Under the pieces are notes generated by a model. The model was not told where the DNA came from, did not search any database, and was given only the letters and a program-made list of their open reading frames with translations. Both the position numbers and the translations under genes were made by a program. A stretch of DNA of 64,000 nt from contig NZ_NOZR01000032.1 in NCBI RefSeq assembly GCF_002250655.1, forward strand, positions 1 to 64,000, written 5' to 3'. Within the stretch, counting starts at the first letter, position 1, and every line of letters begins with the position of its first letter. Positions 25,972 to 34,232 of the stretch are shown piece by piece. The DNA comes from Mycolicibacterium sphagni (GTDB lineage Bacteria; Actinomycetota; Actinomycetes; Mycobacteriales; Mycobacteriaceae).

Positions 25972-26961
25972 ATGACGCGATTTCTGGCGCGTCGGCTGCT
26001 CAACTATCTGGTGCTGTTGGCGTTGGCATCGTTCCTGACCTTTTCGCTGACATCGTTGACGTTCACGCCGTTGAACAGCCTGCTGCAACGCAATCCACGC
26101 CCGCCGCAAGCCGTGATCGACGCCAAGGCCGCCGAACTCGATCTCGACAAACCGATACCGCTGCGATACGGCCACTGGGTCGCCGGCGCGGTGCGCGGCG
26201 ATTTCGGCACCACGGTCACCGGCCAGCCTGTCTCCGATGAATTGTGGCGGCGTATCGGGGTCAGCCTGCGGCTGCTGATCATCGGCTCGGTGCTGGGCAC
26301 CGTGATCGGCGTGGTGGTGGGCGCCTGGGGCGCGATCCGGCAATACCGGCTGTCCGATCGGGTGATCACCTTGTTGTCACTGCTGGTGATCAGTACGCCG
26401 ACGTTCGTGATCGCCAACCTGGCGATCCTGGCGGCGCTCAAGGTCAATTCCGTTCTAGGACTCCAGATTTTCTCCTACACCGGCGAAACGTCACCGGACA
26501 GCGCAGCGGCCGGGCCGCAGACATTTCTGAATCAGTTCATCGACCGGCTTCAGCACCTGATCCTGCCCAGCGTCACGCTGGCCCTGGGCGCGATCGCCGG
26601 TTACAGCCGTTACCAGCGCAATGCGATGCTCGACGTCCTCGGCCAGGACTTCATCCGCACCGCCAGGGCCAAGGGCCTGACCCGACGGCAGGCACTGTTC
26701 AAGCACGGACTGCGTACCGCACTGATCCCGATGGCGACGTTGTTCGCCTACGGTGTTGCGGGTTTGGTGACCGGCGCGGTGTTCGTGGAGAAGATCTTCG
26801 GCTGGCACGGCATGGGTGAGTGGGTGGTGCAGGGCATCGCTACTCAGGACACCAACATCGTCGCGGCCATCACGGTGTTCTCCGGCGCGGTGGTATTGCT
26901 GGCCGGGCTACTGTCCGACGTCATCTACGCGATGCTGGACCCCCGAGTGAGGGTGACGTGA
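25972..26961 (+). CDS. oppB: Oligopeptide ABC transporter permease OppB
   Basis: 329 residues with about six membrane helices. The EAA loop reads RTARAKGLTRRQALFKHGLRTALIP (about 225-249). The start MTRFLARRLLNY is the usual OppB N-terminus; the 29 preceding codons of the open frame are not membrane-like. It forms the channel with OppC. The stop overlaps the oppC GTG by 4 bases. Rv1283c is the recalled counterpart. Confidence 0.92.
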   Translation: MTRFLARRLLNYLVLLALASFLTFSLTSLTFTPLNSLLQRNPRPPQAVIDAKAAELDLDKPIPLRYGHWVAGAVRGDFGTTVTGQPVSDELWRRIGVSLRLLIIGSVLGTVIGVVVGAWGAIRQYRLSDRVITLLSLLVISTPTFVIANLAILAALKVNSVLGLQIFSYTGETSPDSAAAGPQTFLNQFIDRLQHLILPSVTLALGAIAGYSRYQRNAMLDVLGQDFIRTARAKGLTRRQALFKHGLRTALIPMATLFAYGVAGLVTGAVFVEKIFGWHGMGEWVVQGIATQDTNIVAAITVFSGAVVLLAGLLSDVIYAMLDPRVRVT

Positions 26962-27881
26962 CGGAAACGACCGCCCGGGCCGGCGTCAAGCCCGAGGAAT
27001 TCGCGTCCCGGCGCACCTTGGTGCTGCGCCGGTTCGCCCGCAACCGCGCGGCGATGGCCTCCCTGGTGGTGCTGGCACTGCTCTTCATCGGCTGCTACGC
27101 GCTGCCCCCGCTGCTGCCGTGGAAGTACACCGATCTCGACTTCTACGCGCTGCAGGAACCGCCGAGCACCGACCATTGGTTCGGCACCAATGCGTTGGGC
27201 CAGGATCTGTTCGCCCAGATTCTGCGCGGCATGCAGAAGTCGATGCTGATCGGCGTGTGCGTCGCGGTCATCTCGACGGGGATCGCCGCCACTGTCGGCT
27301 CGATCGCCGGTTACTTCGGCGGCTGGCGCGATCGCACGCTGATGTGGTTGGTGGATCTGCTTCTGGTGGTGCCGAGTTTCATCCTGATCGCGATCCTCAC
27401 CCCGCTCACCAAGAACTCCGCCAATGTCGCGCTGCTCATCGTGCTGCTCGCCGGATTCAGCTGGATGGTGAGCTCCCGCATGGTGCGCGGCCTGACGATG
27501 AGTCTGCGGGAACGCGAATTCGTCCAGGCCGCAAGGTATATGGGGGTGCCGAGCCGGCGCATCATCAGCCGTCACATCATCCCGAACGTCGCCTCCATCC
27601 TGATCATCGACGCCGCGTTGAACGTCGCCGTCGCGATCCTGGCCGAAACCGGCTTGAGCTTCCTGGGTTTCGGCATCCAGCCACCCGATGTCTCGCTCGG
27701 CACTCTCATCGCCGACGGCACCAAATCCGCGACGACGTTTCCGTGGGTGTTCCTATTTCCCGCTGGTGTTCTGGTGCTGATCCTGGTGTGCGCCAACCTC
27801 ACCGGCGACGGGCTTCGCGACGCGCTCGACCCCGGCAGCGCCCTCCTGCGCCGGGGCCGCAGGAGGAAGAAGAAGTCGTGA
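26958..27881 (+). CDS. oppC: Oligopeptide ABC transporter permease OppC
   Basis: 307 residues. An N-terminal helix (residues 31-50) precedes the periplasmic loop with STDHWFGTNALGQDLFAQ, then five helices and the EAA motif VQAARYMGVPSRRIISRHI (about 188-206). It starts with GTG within GTGA, overlapping the oppB stop, and its own stop overlaps the oppD start in the same manner. Confidence 0.92.
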   Translation: MTETTARAGVKPEEFASRRTLVLRRFARNRAAMASLVVLALLFIGCYALPPLLPWKYTDLDFYALQEPPSTDHWFGTNALGQDLFAQILRGMQKSMLIGVCVAVISTGIAATVGSIAGYFGGWRDRTLMWLVDLLLVVPSFILIAILTPLTKNSANVALLIVLLAGFSWMVSSRMVRGLTMSLREREFVQAARYMGVPSRRIISRHIIPNVASILIIDAALNVAVAILAETGLSFLGFGIQPPDVSLGTLIADGTKSATTFPWVFLFPAGVLVLILVCANLTGDGLRDALDPGSALLRRGRRRKKKS

Positions 27882-29719
27882 GCGACACCCTGCTGGAGGT
27901 CACCGACCTCGCGGTCAGCTTCCCGACTGGTACCGACGATCTGACCGCGGTGCGTGGCTTGACGTATGCGGTCCGGCCCCGCGAGGTCGTGGCAATGGTC
28001 GGTGAATCGGGTTCGGGTAAATCAGCGGCGGCCATGGCGGTCATCGGCTTGTTGCCCGAGTACGCCACGGTATCGGGCTCGGTCCGGCTGGGCGGGCAGG
28101 AGTTGCTCGACTTGTCCGACCCGGAGATGTCGAAGATCCGTGGCCGGCGCATCGGCACGGTGTTTCAGGATCCGATGTCGGCGCTGACGCCGGTGTACAC
28201 CGTCGGCGACCAGATCGCCGAGGCGATCACGGTCCACCAGCGTGATATCGGCAAGCGGGCAGCACGTCAGCGGGCTGTCGAACTGCTCGAACTTGTCGGC
28301 ATCGCCCAGCCCGAGCGACGGGCGCGGGCCTTCCCGCACGAGCTGTCCGGTGGCGAGCGGCAGCGGGTGGTCATCGCGATCGCGATCGCCAACGACCCCG
28401 ACCTGTTGATCTGCGATGAACCGACCACGGCCCTGGACGTGACCGTGCAGGCCCAGATCCTGGACGTACTCAAGACCGCCCGTGACGTCACAGGTGCGGG
28501 GGTATTGATCATCACCCATGACCTTGGTGTGGTGGCCGAGTTCGCCGACCGCGCATTGGTCATGTACGCCGGGCGCGCAGTCGAGATCGCAACGGTCGAC
28601 GAGCTGTACCGGGATCGCCGAATGCCCTACACCGCAGGCCTGTTGGGCTCGGTGCCGCGGCTCGACTCGCCACAGGGCACCCGGCTGGTTCCGATCCCCG
28701 GTGCGCCGCCTTCGCTGGTGAGTCTCCCGCCGGGCTGTCCGTTCGCCCCACGCTGCCCGCTGGCAATCGACGAGTGCCGAAGCACCGAACCGGCATTGCT
28801 CGACCTCGCCCCCGCTCATTCGGCAGCGTGCATCCGCACCGACCAGGTCAAGGGCCGCACCGCCGAGGAGATCTACGGTGTGTCCACCCAGCCGGAGGCC
28901 GTCGAAGACACCCCGGACCCCGAGGTGGTGATCCGGGTGCAAGACCTGGTCAAGACCTACCGGCTGACCAAGGGGGTGGTGTTCCGGCGCCAGATCGGCG
29001 AAGTCCGCGCCGTCGACGGCCTCAGCTTCGATCTGCCCCGCGGCCAGACGCTGGGCATCGTCGGAGAGTCTGGCTCCGGGAAGTCGACCACCCTGCACGA
29101 AATCCTGGGGCTGTCGGCGCCGCAGTCCGGCTCCATCGAGGTGCTCGGCAATGACGTCGCCACCCTCACCTCGGCCCGACGGCGCGAATTGCGCCGCGAT
29201 CTGCAGGTGGTGTTCCAGGATCCGGTGGCTTCGCTGGACCCTCGGCTGCCCGTCTTCGAACTGCTGGCAGAACCGTTGGGCGCCAACGGCTTCACCAAGT
29301 CAGCCATCGACACTCGGGTCGCCGAGCTACTGGAGACGGTCGGTATGCGGCGCGCCGACGCCAGCCGGTACCCCGCCGAGTTCTCCGGCGGCCAGAAGCA
29401 GCGGATCGGCATCGCGCGCGCGTTGGCGCTGCAGCCCAAGATCTTGGCACTCGACGAACCCGTATCGGCGCTCGACGTCTCCATCCAGGCCGGCATCATC
29501 AACCTGCTGCTGGACCTGCAGCGCGAATTCGACCTGTCCTATCTGTTCGTCTCGCACGACCTGTCGGTGGTCAAGCATCTCGCGCACCGCGTGGTCGTGA
29601 TGTACCGCGGCGCGATGGTGGAATACGGCGACGCCGACGACATTTTCGCCAACCCGCAGCACGACTACACCAGGAAGTTGCTGGCTGCTATCCCGCAACC
29701 GGATCCCCGTCGCCGTTAG
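27878..29719 (+). CDS. oppD: Oligopeptide ABC transporter ATPase, two fused nucleotide-binding domains
   Basis: 613 residues containing both ATPase domains, equivalent to OppD plus OppF. Domain 1 has Walker A GESGSGKS (about 40), signature LSGGERQR and Walker B LLICDEPT. Domain 2 starts near 345 with GESGSGKS, signature FSGGQKQR and ILALDEPV. The Cys-rich stretch CPFAPRCPLA (about 287-296) follows domain 1, as is typical of peptide importers. Length matches Rv1281c. Confidence 0.94.
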   Translation: MSDTLLEVTDLAVSFPTGTDDLTAVRGLTYAVRPREVVAMVGESGSGKSAAAMAVIGLLPEYATVSGSVRLGGQELLDLSDPEMSKIRGRRIGTVFQDPMSALTPVYTVGDQIAEAITVHQRDIGKRAARQRAVELLELVGIAQPERRARAFPHELSGGERQRVVIAIAIANDPDLLICDEPTTALDVTVQAQILDVLKTARDVTGAGVLIITHDLGVVAEFADRALVMYAGRAVEIATVDELYRDRRMPYTAGLLGSVPRLDSPQGTRLVPIPGAPPSLVSLPPGCPFAPRCPLAIDECRSTEPALLDLAPAHSAACIRTDQVKGRTAEEIYGVSTQPEAVEDTPDPEVVIRVQDLVKTYRLTKGVVFRRQIGEVRAVDGLSFDLPRGQTLGIVGESGSGKSTTLHEILGLSAPQSGSIEVLGNDVATLTSARRRELRRDLQVVFQDPVASLDPRLPVFELLAEPLGANGFTKSAIDTRVAELLETVGMRRADASRYPAEFSGGQKQRIGIARALALQPKILALDEPVSALDVSIQAGIINLLLDLQREFDLSYLFVSHDLSVVKHLAHRVVVMYRGAMVEYGDADDIFANPQHDYTRKLLAAIPQPDPRRR

Positions 29720-29729
29720 CATCAGTGGC

Positions 29730-31415
29730 GTGACCCGATTGATCCGCCGGAACGCCGGCCGAATCGCAGTGCTGGCAGTCGTGGCAAGTCTGGTGGTGGC
29801 CGGGTGCTCGAGCAGTAAGCGCGATGTGCCGTCCGCGGGCGGCAACGCCGAACTCGGCTCGACCAGCGACATCAACCCACAAGACCCGGCGACTCTGCGT
29901 AACGGCGGCAACCTGCGACTGGCACTTTCAGCGTTCCCGTCGAACTGGAACACGCTCAACATCGACGGCAACGACGCCGACACCGGCGCGATCCTGCGGC
30001 CCACCATGCCGCGCGCATTCGTCATCGCCGCTGACGGTTCGATGAAGGTCAACACCGACTACTTCACAAGCGTCGAACTCACCAGCACCGACCCCCAAGT
30101 CGTCATTTACACCATCAACCCCAAAGCGGTCTGGTCCGACGGGACGCCGATCACGTGGGAGGACATCGCGTCCCAGATCAACGCGACCAGCGGCAAGGAC
30201 AAGACCTACGCCATCGCCTCGCCCAACGGCAGCGACCGGGTCGCCTCAGTCACCCGTGGTGTGGACGACCGCCAGGCCGTCATCACCTTCGCCAAGCATT
30301 ACGCCGAGTGGCGAGGGATGTTCGCGGGCAACACCATGCTGCTGCCCAAGAGCATGACCGCCAATCCCGACGTGTTCAACAAGGGTCAGCTCAACGGTCC
30401 CGGGCCGTCCGCGGGCCCGTTCTTGGTCTCCTCGTTGGACCGCACCGCTCAGCGCATCGTGCTGACCCGCAATCCGAAGTGGTGGGGCACCCCGCCGCTG
30501 CTGGACTCGTTCACCTTCCTTGTTCTCGATGACGCCGCGAGAATCCCTGCGCTGCAAAACAACACGATCGATGCGACCGGCCTGGCCTCGTTGGATGAAC
30601 TGACCATCGCCCGGGGCACCGCGGGCATCTCGATCCGGCGGGCGCCCGGCTTGAGCTGGTATCACTTCACCTTCAACGGCGCACCGGGGTCGATCCTTTC
30701 GGACAAGGCGCTGCGGCTGGCCGTCTCCAAGGGCATCGACCGGCAGGCCATCGCCAACGTGACGCAACGGGGATTGGTCGACAAGCCCGTCCCGCTGAAC
30801 AACCACATCTTCGTGGCCGGCCAGAAGGGGTATCAGGACAACAGCCAGGAAGTCGCGTTCGACCCGGAGAAGGCCAAGCAGGAACTCGACGCACTGGGCT
30901 GGAAGCTCAACGGCCAGTTCCGGGAGAAGAACGGCAAGCAGCTGGTCATCCGCGACGTCCTCTACGACGCGCAAACCACCCGGCAGGTCGCGCTTGTCGC
31001 GCAGAACAGCCTGGCCCAGATCGGGGTGAACCTGCAGATCGACGCCAAGCCGGGTAACGGGTTCTTCACCAACTACATCATCCCCGGCGACTTCGACATC
31101 GCCCAATTCTCATGGGTGGGTGATGCTTTCGCGTTGTGCTGCCTGAACCAGATCTACACCACCGGCGCCGACAGTAACTTCGGCAAGATCAGTAGCCCCG
31201 ACATCGACGCCAAGGTCGAGGACGTGCTGAACGAACTCGATCCGGACAAGGCTCGCAGCCTGGCCAATGACGCGGACAAGCTGATCTTCGGCGAAGGATT
31301 CAGCCTGCCGTTGTTCCAGTCGCCCGGCAACGTCGCGATACGCAGCAATCTGGCCAACTACGGACCGGCCGGGTTGGGCGACTTGAACTACAGCGCAATC
31401 GGATTCATGAAGTAA
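29730..31415 (+). CDS. oppA: Peptide-binding lipoprotein OppA
   Basis: 561 residues, solute-binding protein family 5. A signal peptide with lipobox VAGC (about residue 26) anchors it. The binding fold includes PKAVWSDGTPITWEDI and QNSLAQIGVNLQI. It delivers peptides to OppBCD. It begins with GTG 10 bases after oppD. The gene ends within an 11-base overlap with the convergent hydrolase gene. Confidence 0.92.
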   Translation: MTRLIRRNAGRIAVLAVVASLVVAGCSSSKRDVPSAGGNAELGSTSDINPQDPATLRNGGNLRLALSAFPSNWNTLNIDGNDADTGAILRPTMPRAFVIAADGSMKVNTDYFTSVELTSTDPQVVIYTINPKAVWSDGTPITWEDIASQINATSGKDKTYAIASPNGSDRVASVTRGVDDRQAVITFAKHYAEWRGMFAGNTMLLPKSMTANPDVFNKGQLNGPGPSAGPFLVSSLDRTAQRIVLTRNPKWWGTPPLLDSFTFLVLDDAARIPALQNNTIDATGLASLDELTIARGTAGISIRRAPGLSWYHFTFNGAPGSILSDKALRLAVSKGIDRQAIANVTQRGLVDKPVPLNNHIFVAGQKGYQDNSQEVAFDPEKAKQELDALGWKLNGQFREKNGKQLVIRDVLYDAQTTRQVALVAQNSLAQIGVNLQIDAKPGNGFFTNYIIPGDFDIAQFSWVGDAFALCCLNQIYTTGADSNFGKISSPDIDAKVEDVLNELDPDKARSLANDADKLIFGEGFSLPLFQSPGNVAIRSNLANYGPAGLGDLNYSAIGFMK

Positions 31416-32676
31416 CGGGCTTAGGCGCACTACGCACCACCACCCGCGGGACCGTGGCGGGCAGCACCGCCTCCACGCGGGCCGCCACCGACATCGCCGA
31501 CACCATCAATCGCACGGCGGGGCGACTGGGCATGGCGTCCAGCGCCGCCTCCTGCGGTGGCAACGTATCGATCCGGCCGATAGCGGCCGCCTCGGCGATC
31601 CGCAGCGCCGCCCGCTCCTTGGTGTCGAGCACGCTGTGACCGGAGGTGGGTAGCCGCACCAGTACCGATGCCGGGATGAGCCCTGCCACCCGCTCGGCCA
31701 CCGCGGGCGGCGTGACCAGGTCCCGACCACCCGATATCACCACCGTGGGCCAGCTGAATTTCGGCATCTCGGCGACCAGGTCGAACGGTTCGGCCTCGAA
31801 CGGCGGGGCCTTCCCGGTGGCGAACTCGCGCATCGCCACCGCGGGGTCGAGCGGCAGTCCGTCGGGGTCCGCGGCATAGTTGAGCTCGCGGTAGCCGATC
31901 CGCCCGACGAGGTCGGTTTCGTTGCGATAGGGCGCTTTTCGGCTGGCCATCAGCTCGCCGACCCGCGCCATCGCCGTCCACACCAACTGGCGACCGCCCA
32001 GCAGCAGGTCCAGCTGACGGTCCAGCAGCCGGGCTCCCCCGAACCCGTAGAGGGTCGCGGCGAGCTGAGCGGCGGCCGGCGTCATCACACCTGCGTCGGC
32101 CAGCCGCCGGACCTTGTCGGCCAACTCCTCGGTATCGGGTCGCTGGCCGTCCCACAGCACACTGCGCAGATTGCGCCGCACCACCTCGATGTCGTCACCG
32201 GCCAGCAGCGGGGAATCCAGCACCATCGCGAGCACCCGGGCCGGATGACGCACCCCGACCCCCGCGGCGACGTAGGTGCCATACGACGTGCCATAGATGA
32301 CGGCGCTATCGACCTGGGCGTCGTCGAGTACCGCCGCGACATCGTCGACCACCTGCTCGACGGTCAGCGCCTCGGGCGGCAGGTCGGCGCCGGCGTCGTC
32401 ATGGCGCGACATCCCGATTCCCCGGTGCTCGATCATGATCACGTCGAGGCCTTCGGCGGCGGCATGGCGGCGAAGGCGCCGGTAGAGCGCGATCGACGCG
32501 GCCCCCGGCCCCCCGGGGATGATGACAAGTGGATGCTTGGTCTTGCGGCCGGTGCGCACGTAATACAGGTCGAATTCGTCGGATCCACCAGGGGTGATCG
32601 GACGCCGAATCGGGCGAACCCCAGGCAGAGCAGCGAGCTTGTCGTGGGCGCGGCGCCGCTTCTCGTTCAACGTCAT
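31405..32676 (-). CDS. Alpha/beta-fold hydrolase, prolyl aminopeptidase-like
   Basis: 423 residues. Oxyanion region IPGGPGAAS (about 53), nucleophile Ser in YGTSYGTY (about 151), acid in SGGRDLVTP (about 319) and His in SGHSVLD (about 347) form a full triad. The HGGPG-like motif suggests proline iminopeptidase or a related esterase. Its position beside the peptide importer would suit peptide use, but that is inference. Confidence 0.82.
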   Translation of the reverse strand: MTLNEKRRRAHDKLAALPGVRPIRRPITPGGSDEFDLYYVRTGRKTKHPLVIIPGGPGAASIALYRRLRRHAAAEGLDVIMIEHRGIGMSRHDDAGADLPPEALTVEQVVDDVAAVLDDAQVDSAVIYGTSYGTYVAAGVGVRHPARVLAMVLDSPLLAGDDIEVVRRNLRSVLWDGQRPDTEELADKVRRLADAGVMTPAAAQLAATLYGFGGARLLDRQLDLLLGGRQLVWTAMARVGELMASRKAPYRNETDLVGRIGYRELNYAADPDGLPLDPAVAMREFATGKAPPFEAEPFDLVAEMPKFSWPTVVISGGRDLVTPPAVAERVAGLIPASVLVRLPTSGHSVLDTKERAALRIAEAAAIGRIDTLPPQEAALDAMPSRPAVRLMVSAMSVAARVEAVLPATVPRVVVRSAPKPVTS

Positions 32677-32804
32677 CGCCGCATGCCAACCATGGGTTGA
32701 TTGTGCCTCGCCTGGGGCGGGAATGGAATGCGCCCTACCCCTCTCTTAGGTTCGGGATGAGCCAAAGCAGTGCCCGCGATCCTGGCCGTCGGTAGAACGG
32801 GGCC
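32677..32804. promoter_or_regulatory. Divergent promoter region; possible leaderless start of the DszC-like gene
   Basis: TAGAAC at 32793-32798 ends 6 bases before the ATG at 32805, the spacing expected of a leaderless mycobacterial transcript. A good -35 box is not evident. Confidence 0.3.
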
Positions 32805-34016
32805 ATGACAACAGTGGAGCCTGTCAACCGCATCCTGCCCGGCACGCCCGAATTCGCCGATCTGCTGGCCCAGATCAGGGCGGGCGCCAAAGATCGAGAC
32901 CTCAACGACGAGAACCCATTTGACCAAGTCAACGCGCTCAAGAAAGCGGGATTCGGCACGCTGCGGCTGCCGGACGAGCTGGATGGTCCGAATTTCAGTG
33001 TCCGTCAATTGTTTTCGACCATCATCGACGTCGCAGCGGCTGATCCTATTGTGGCGCACATCTTCCGCACACACTTCTGGTTCGTCGAAGAGCGGCTCCG
33101 CACGCTCTCCGAAGCGCGGTCGGCCCAGTGGCTGGCCAAGGTCGCCCAGGGTCACATCGTGGGCAACGCCTTCAGTGAAAAGGGCTCGAACGCTGTCGGC
33201 AGCCTGGTGTTCAACACCCGGTTGCTGCCCGTTCCCGGCGGCTACCGGCTGACGGGCGAGAAGTACTACAGCACCGGCACGTTGTTCGCCGACTACCTGA
33301 CCGTCACCGCCACCACGGACCACGACTCGGTGGCCACGGTCATCGTGCCCGCCGATCGGGCCGGGGTGCGCCTGGTCGACGACTGGGATGGTTTCGGCCA
33401 GCGTCGCACCGGGACCGGCACCACCGTCTTCACCAGCGTCGACGTGGCGCCGGACGAGGTGTTGAACGACACCCCCTATGACGCCGACCCGGTGCCGACA
33501 GTGCAGTACGCGTCACTTCAGCTCTACATCCACGCCGTCGTCGCCGGTGTGCTCCAGACGATTGTCGATGACGGTGTCGAGCTGTTGCGCTCGCGTACCC
33601 GCAGCTTCAGCCACGCCCTGACCGAGAGCCCGGTTGACGATCCGCTCTACCAACGTCAGCTCGGTGAGCTGGCCAGCACCGCCTACATCGCGCGGGCGGC
33701 GGTGCTCGACGCGGCGTCGGCCATCGAGGCGGCCACGGACTCGGTACAAGACGGCGTTCCCGACGCCGGCCTGGCCGCCGAGGCCCAGCTCAAGGTCGCC
33801 AAGGTGAAGGTCCACATCGACGACGTCGCGCCCGAGGCCGCCACCCGGCTGCTCGAGCTCGGCGGCGCCAGCGCCGCCAGCCGCCAACGCAATCTGGACC
33901 GGCACTGGCGCAACATCCGCACGATCACGCTGCACAACCCGGTGGGATACAAAGCCCGGGTAATCGGCCAGAACCTGTTGCACGGCACGCCAATCCCGGC
34001 CAACGCCTACTTCTGA
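32805..34016 (+). CDS. DszC/SfnB-like acyl-CoA dehydrogenase-fold monooxygenase
   Basis: 403 residues with the acyl-CoA dehydrogenase fold but the active-site layout of flavin monooxygenases such as DszC. Landmarks are FGTLRLPDELDG, NAFSEKGSNAVGSLVFNT, GYRLTGEKYYSTGTLFADYL and the C-terminal RHWRNIRTITLHNPVGYKARVIG. Such enzymes use reduced FMN from a partner to oxidise organosulfur compounds or other molecules. The remnant of a DszA/NtaA-type partner stands just downstream. A sulfur role is inferred. Confidence 0.82.
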   Translation: MTTVEPVNRILPGTPEFADLLAQIRAGAKDRDLNDENPFDQVNALKKAGFGTLRLPDELDGPNFSVRQLFSTIIDVAAADPIVAHIFRTHFWFVEERLRTLSEARSAQWLAKVAQGHIVGNAFSEKGSNAVGSLVFNTRLLPVPGGYRLTGEKYYSTGTLFADYLTVTATTDHDSVATVIVPADRAGVRLVDDWDGFGQRRTGTGTTVFTSVDVAPDEVLNDTPYDADPVPTVQYASLQLYIHAVVAGVLQTIVDDGVELLRSRTRSFSHALTESPVDDPLYQRQLGELASTAYIARAAVLDAASAIEAATDSVQDGVPDAGLAAEAQLKVAKVKVHIDDVAPEAATRLLELGGASAASRQRNLDRHWRNIRTITLHNPVGYKARVIGQNLLHGTPIPANAYF

Positions 34017-34028
34017 TCTCTTCGGCGC

Positions 34029-34118
34029 GGAGGGGAGACATCATGGCAGCGGCGAGGACTGTTCCGCACCGAGTACACCGGGACGACGCCGCGCGACCAT
34101 CTCGGGCTGGGCAACGTC
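34029..34118 (+). pseudogene. C-terminal remnant of a DszA/NtaA/SnaA-type flavin monooxygenase
   Basis: Translating the frame through 34044 gives WQRRGLFRTEYTGTTPRDH followed by LGL. That is the characteristic C-terminus of the NtaA/SnaA/DszA luciferase-like monooxygenases (usually LQRRGLFRTEYEGTTLREHLGL-like). Only about 25 codons remain, the rest of the gene is absent, and the frame runs on without a stop. It sits directly after the DszC-like gene, where such a partner is expected. Confidence 0.65.
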
Positions 34119-34163
34119 GCCGACGCGCAGGTGGTGCGTTGGGTGAGGCTTTGCCCGCCGCGA

Positions 34164-34181
34164 GCTGAGCATTCGCTCAGC
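34164..34181. promoter_or_regulatory. Perfect palindrome GCTGAGC-ATTC-GCTCAGC, candidate operator
   Basis: Seven-base perfect arms around four bases, about 52 bases upstream of the molybdoenzyme ATG. Suits a dimeric repressor; the regulator is unknown. Confidence 0.45.
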
Positions 34182-34232
34182 ATTTCGTCAATTTCAAGTA
34201 CTTGGCACGGTGGGCGAGTAGCTTGCCTGACT

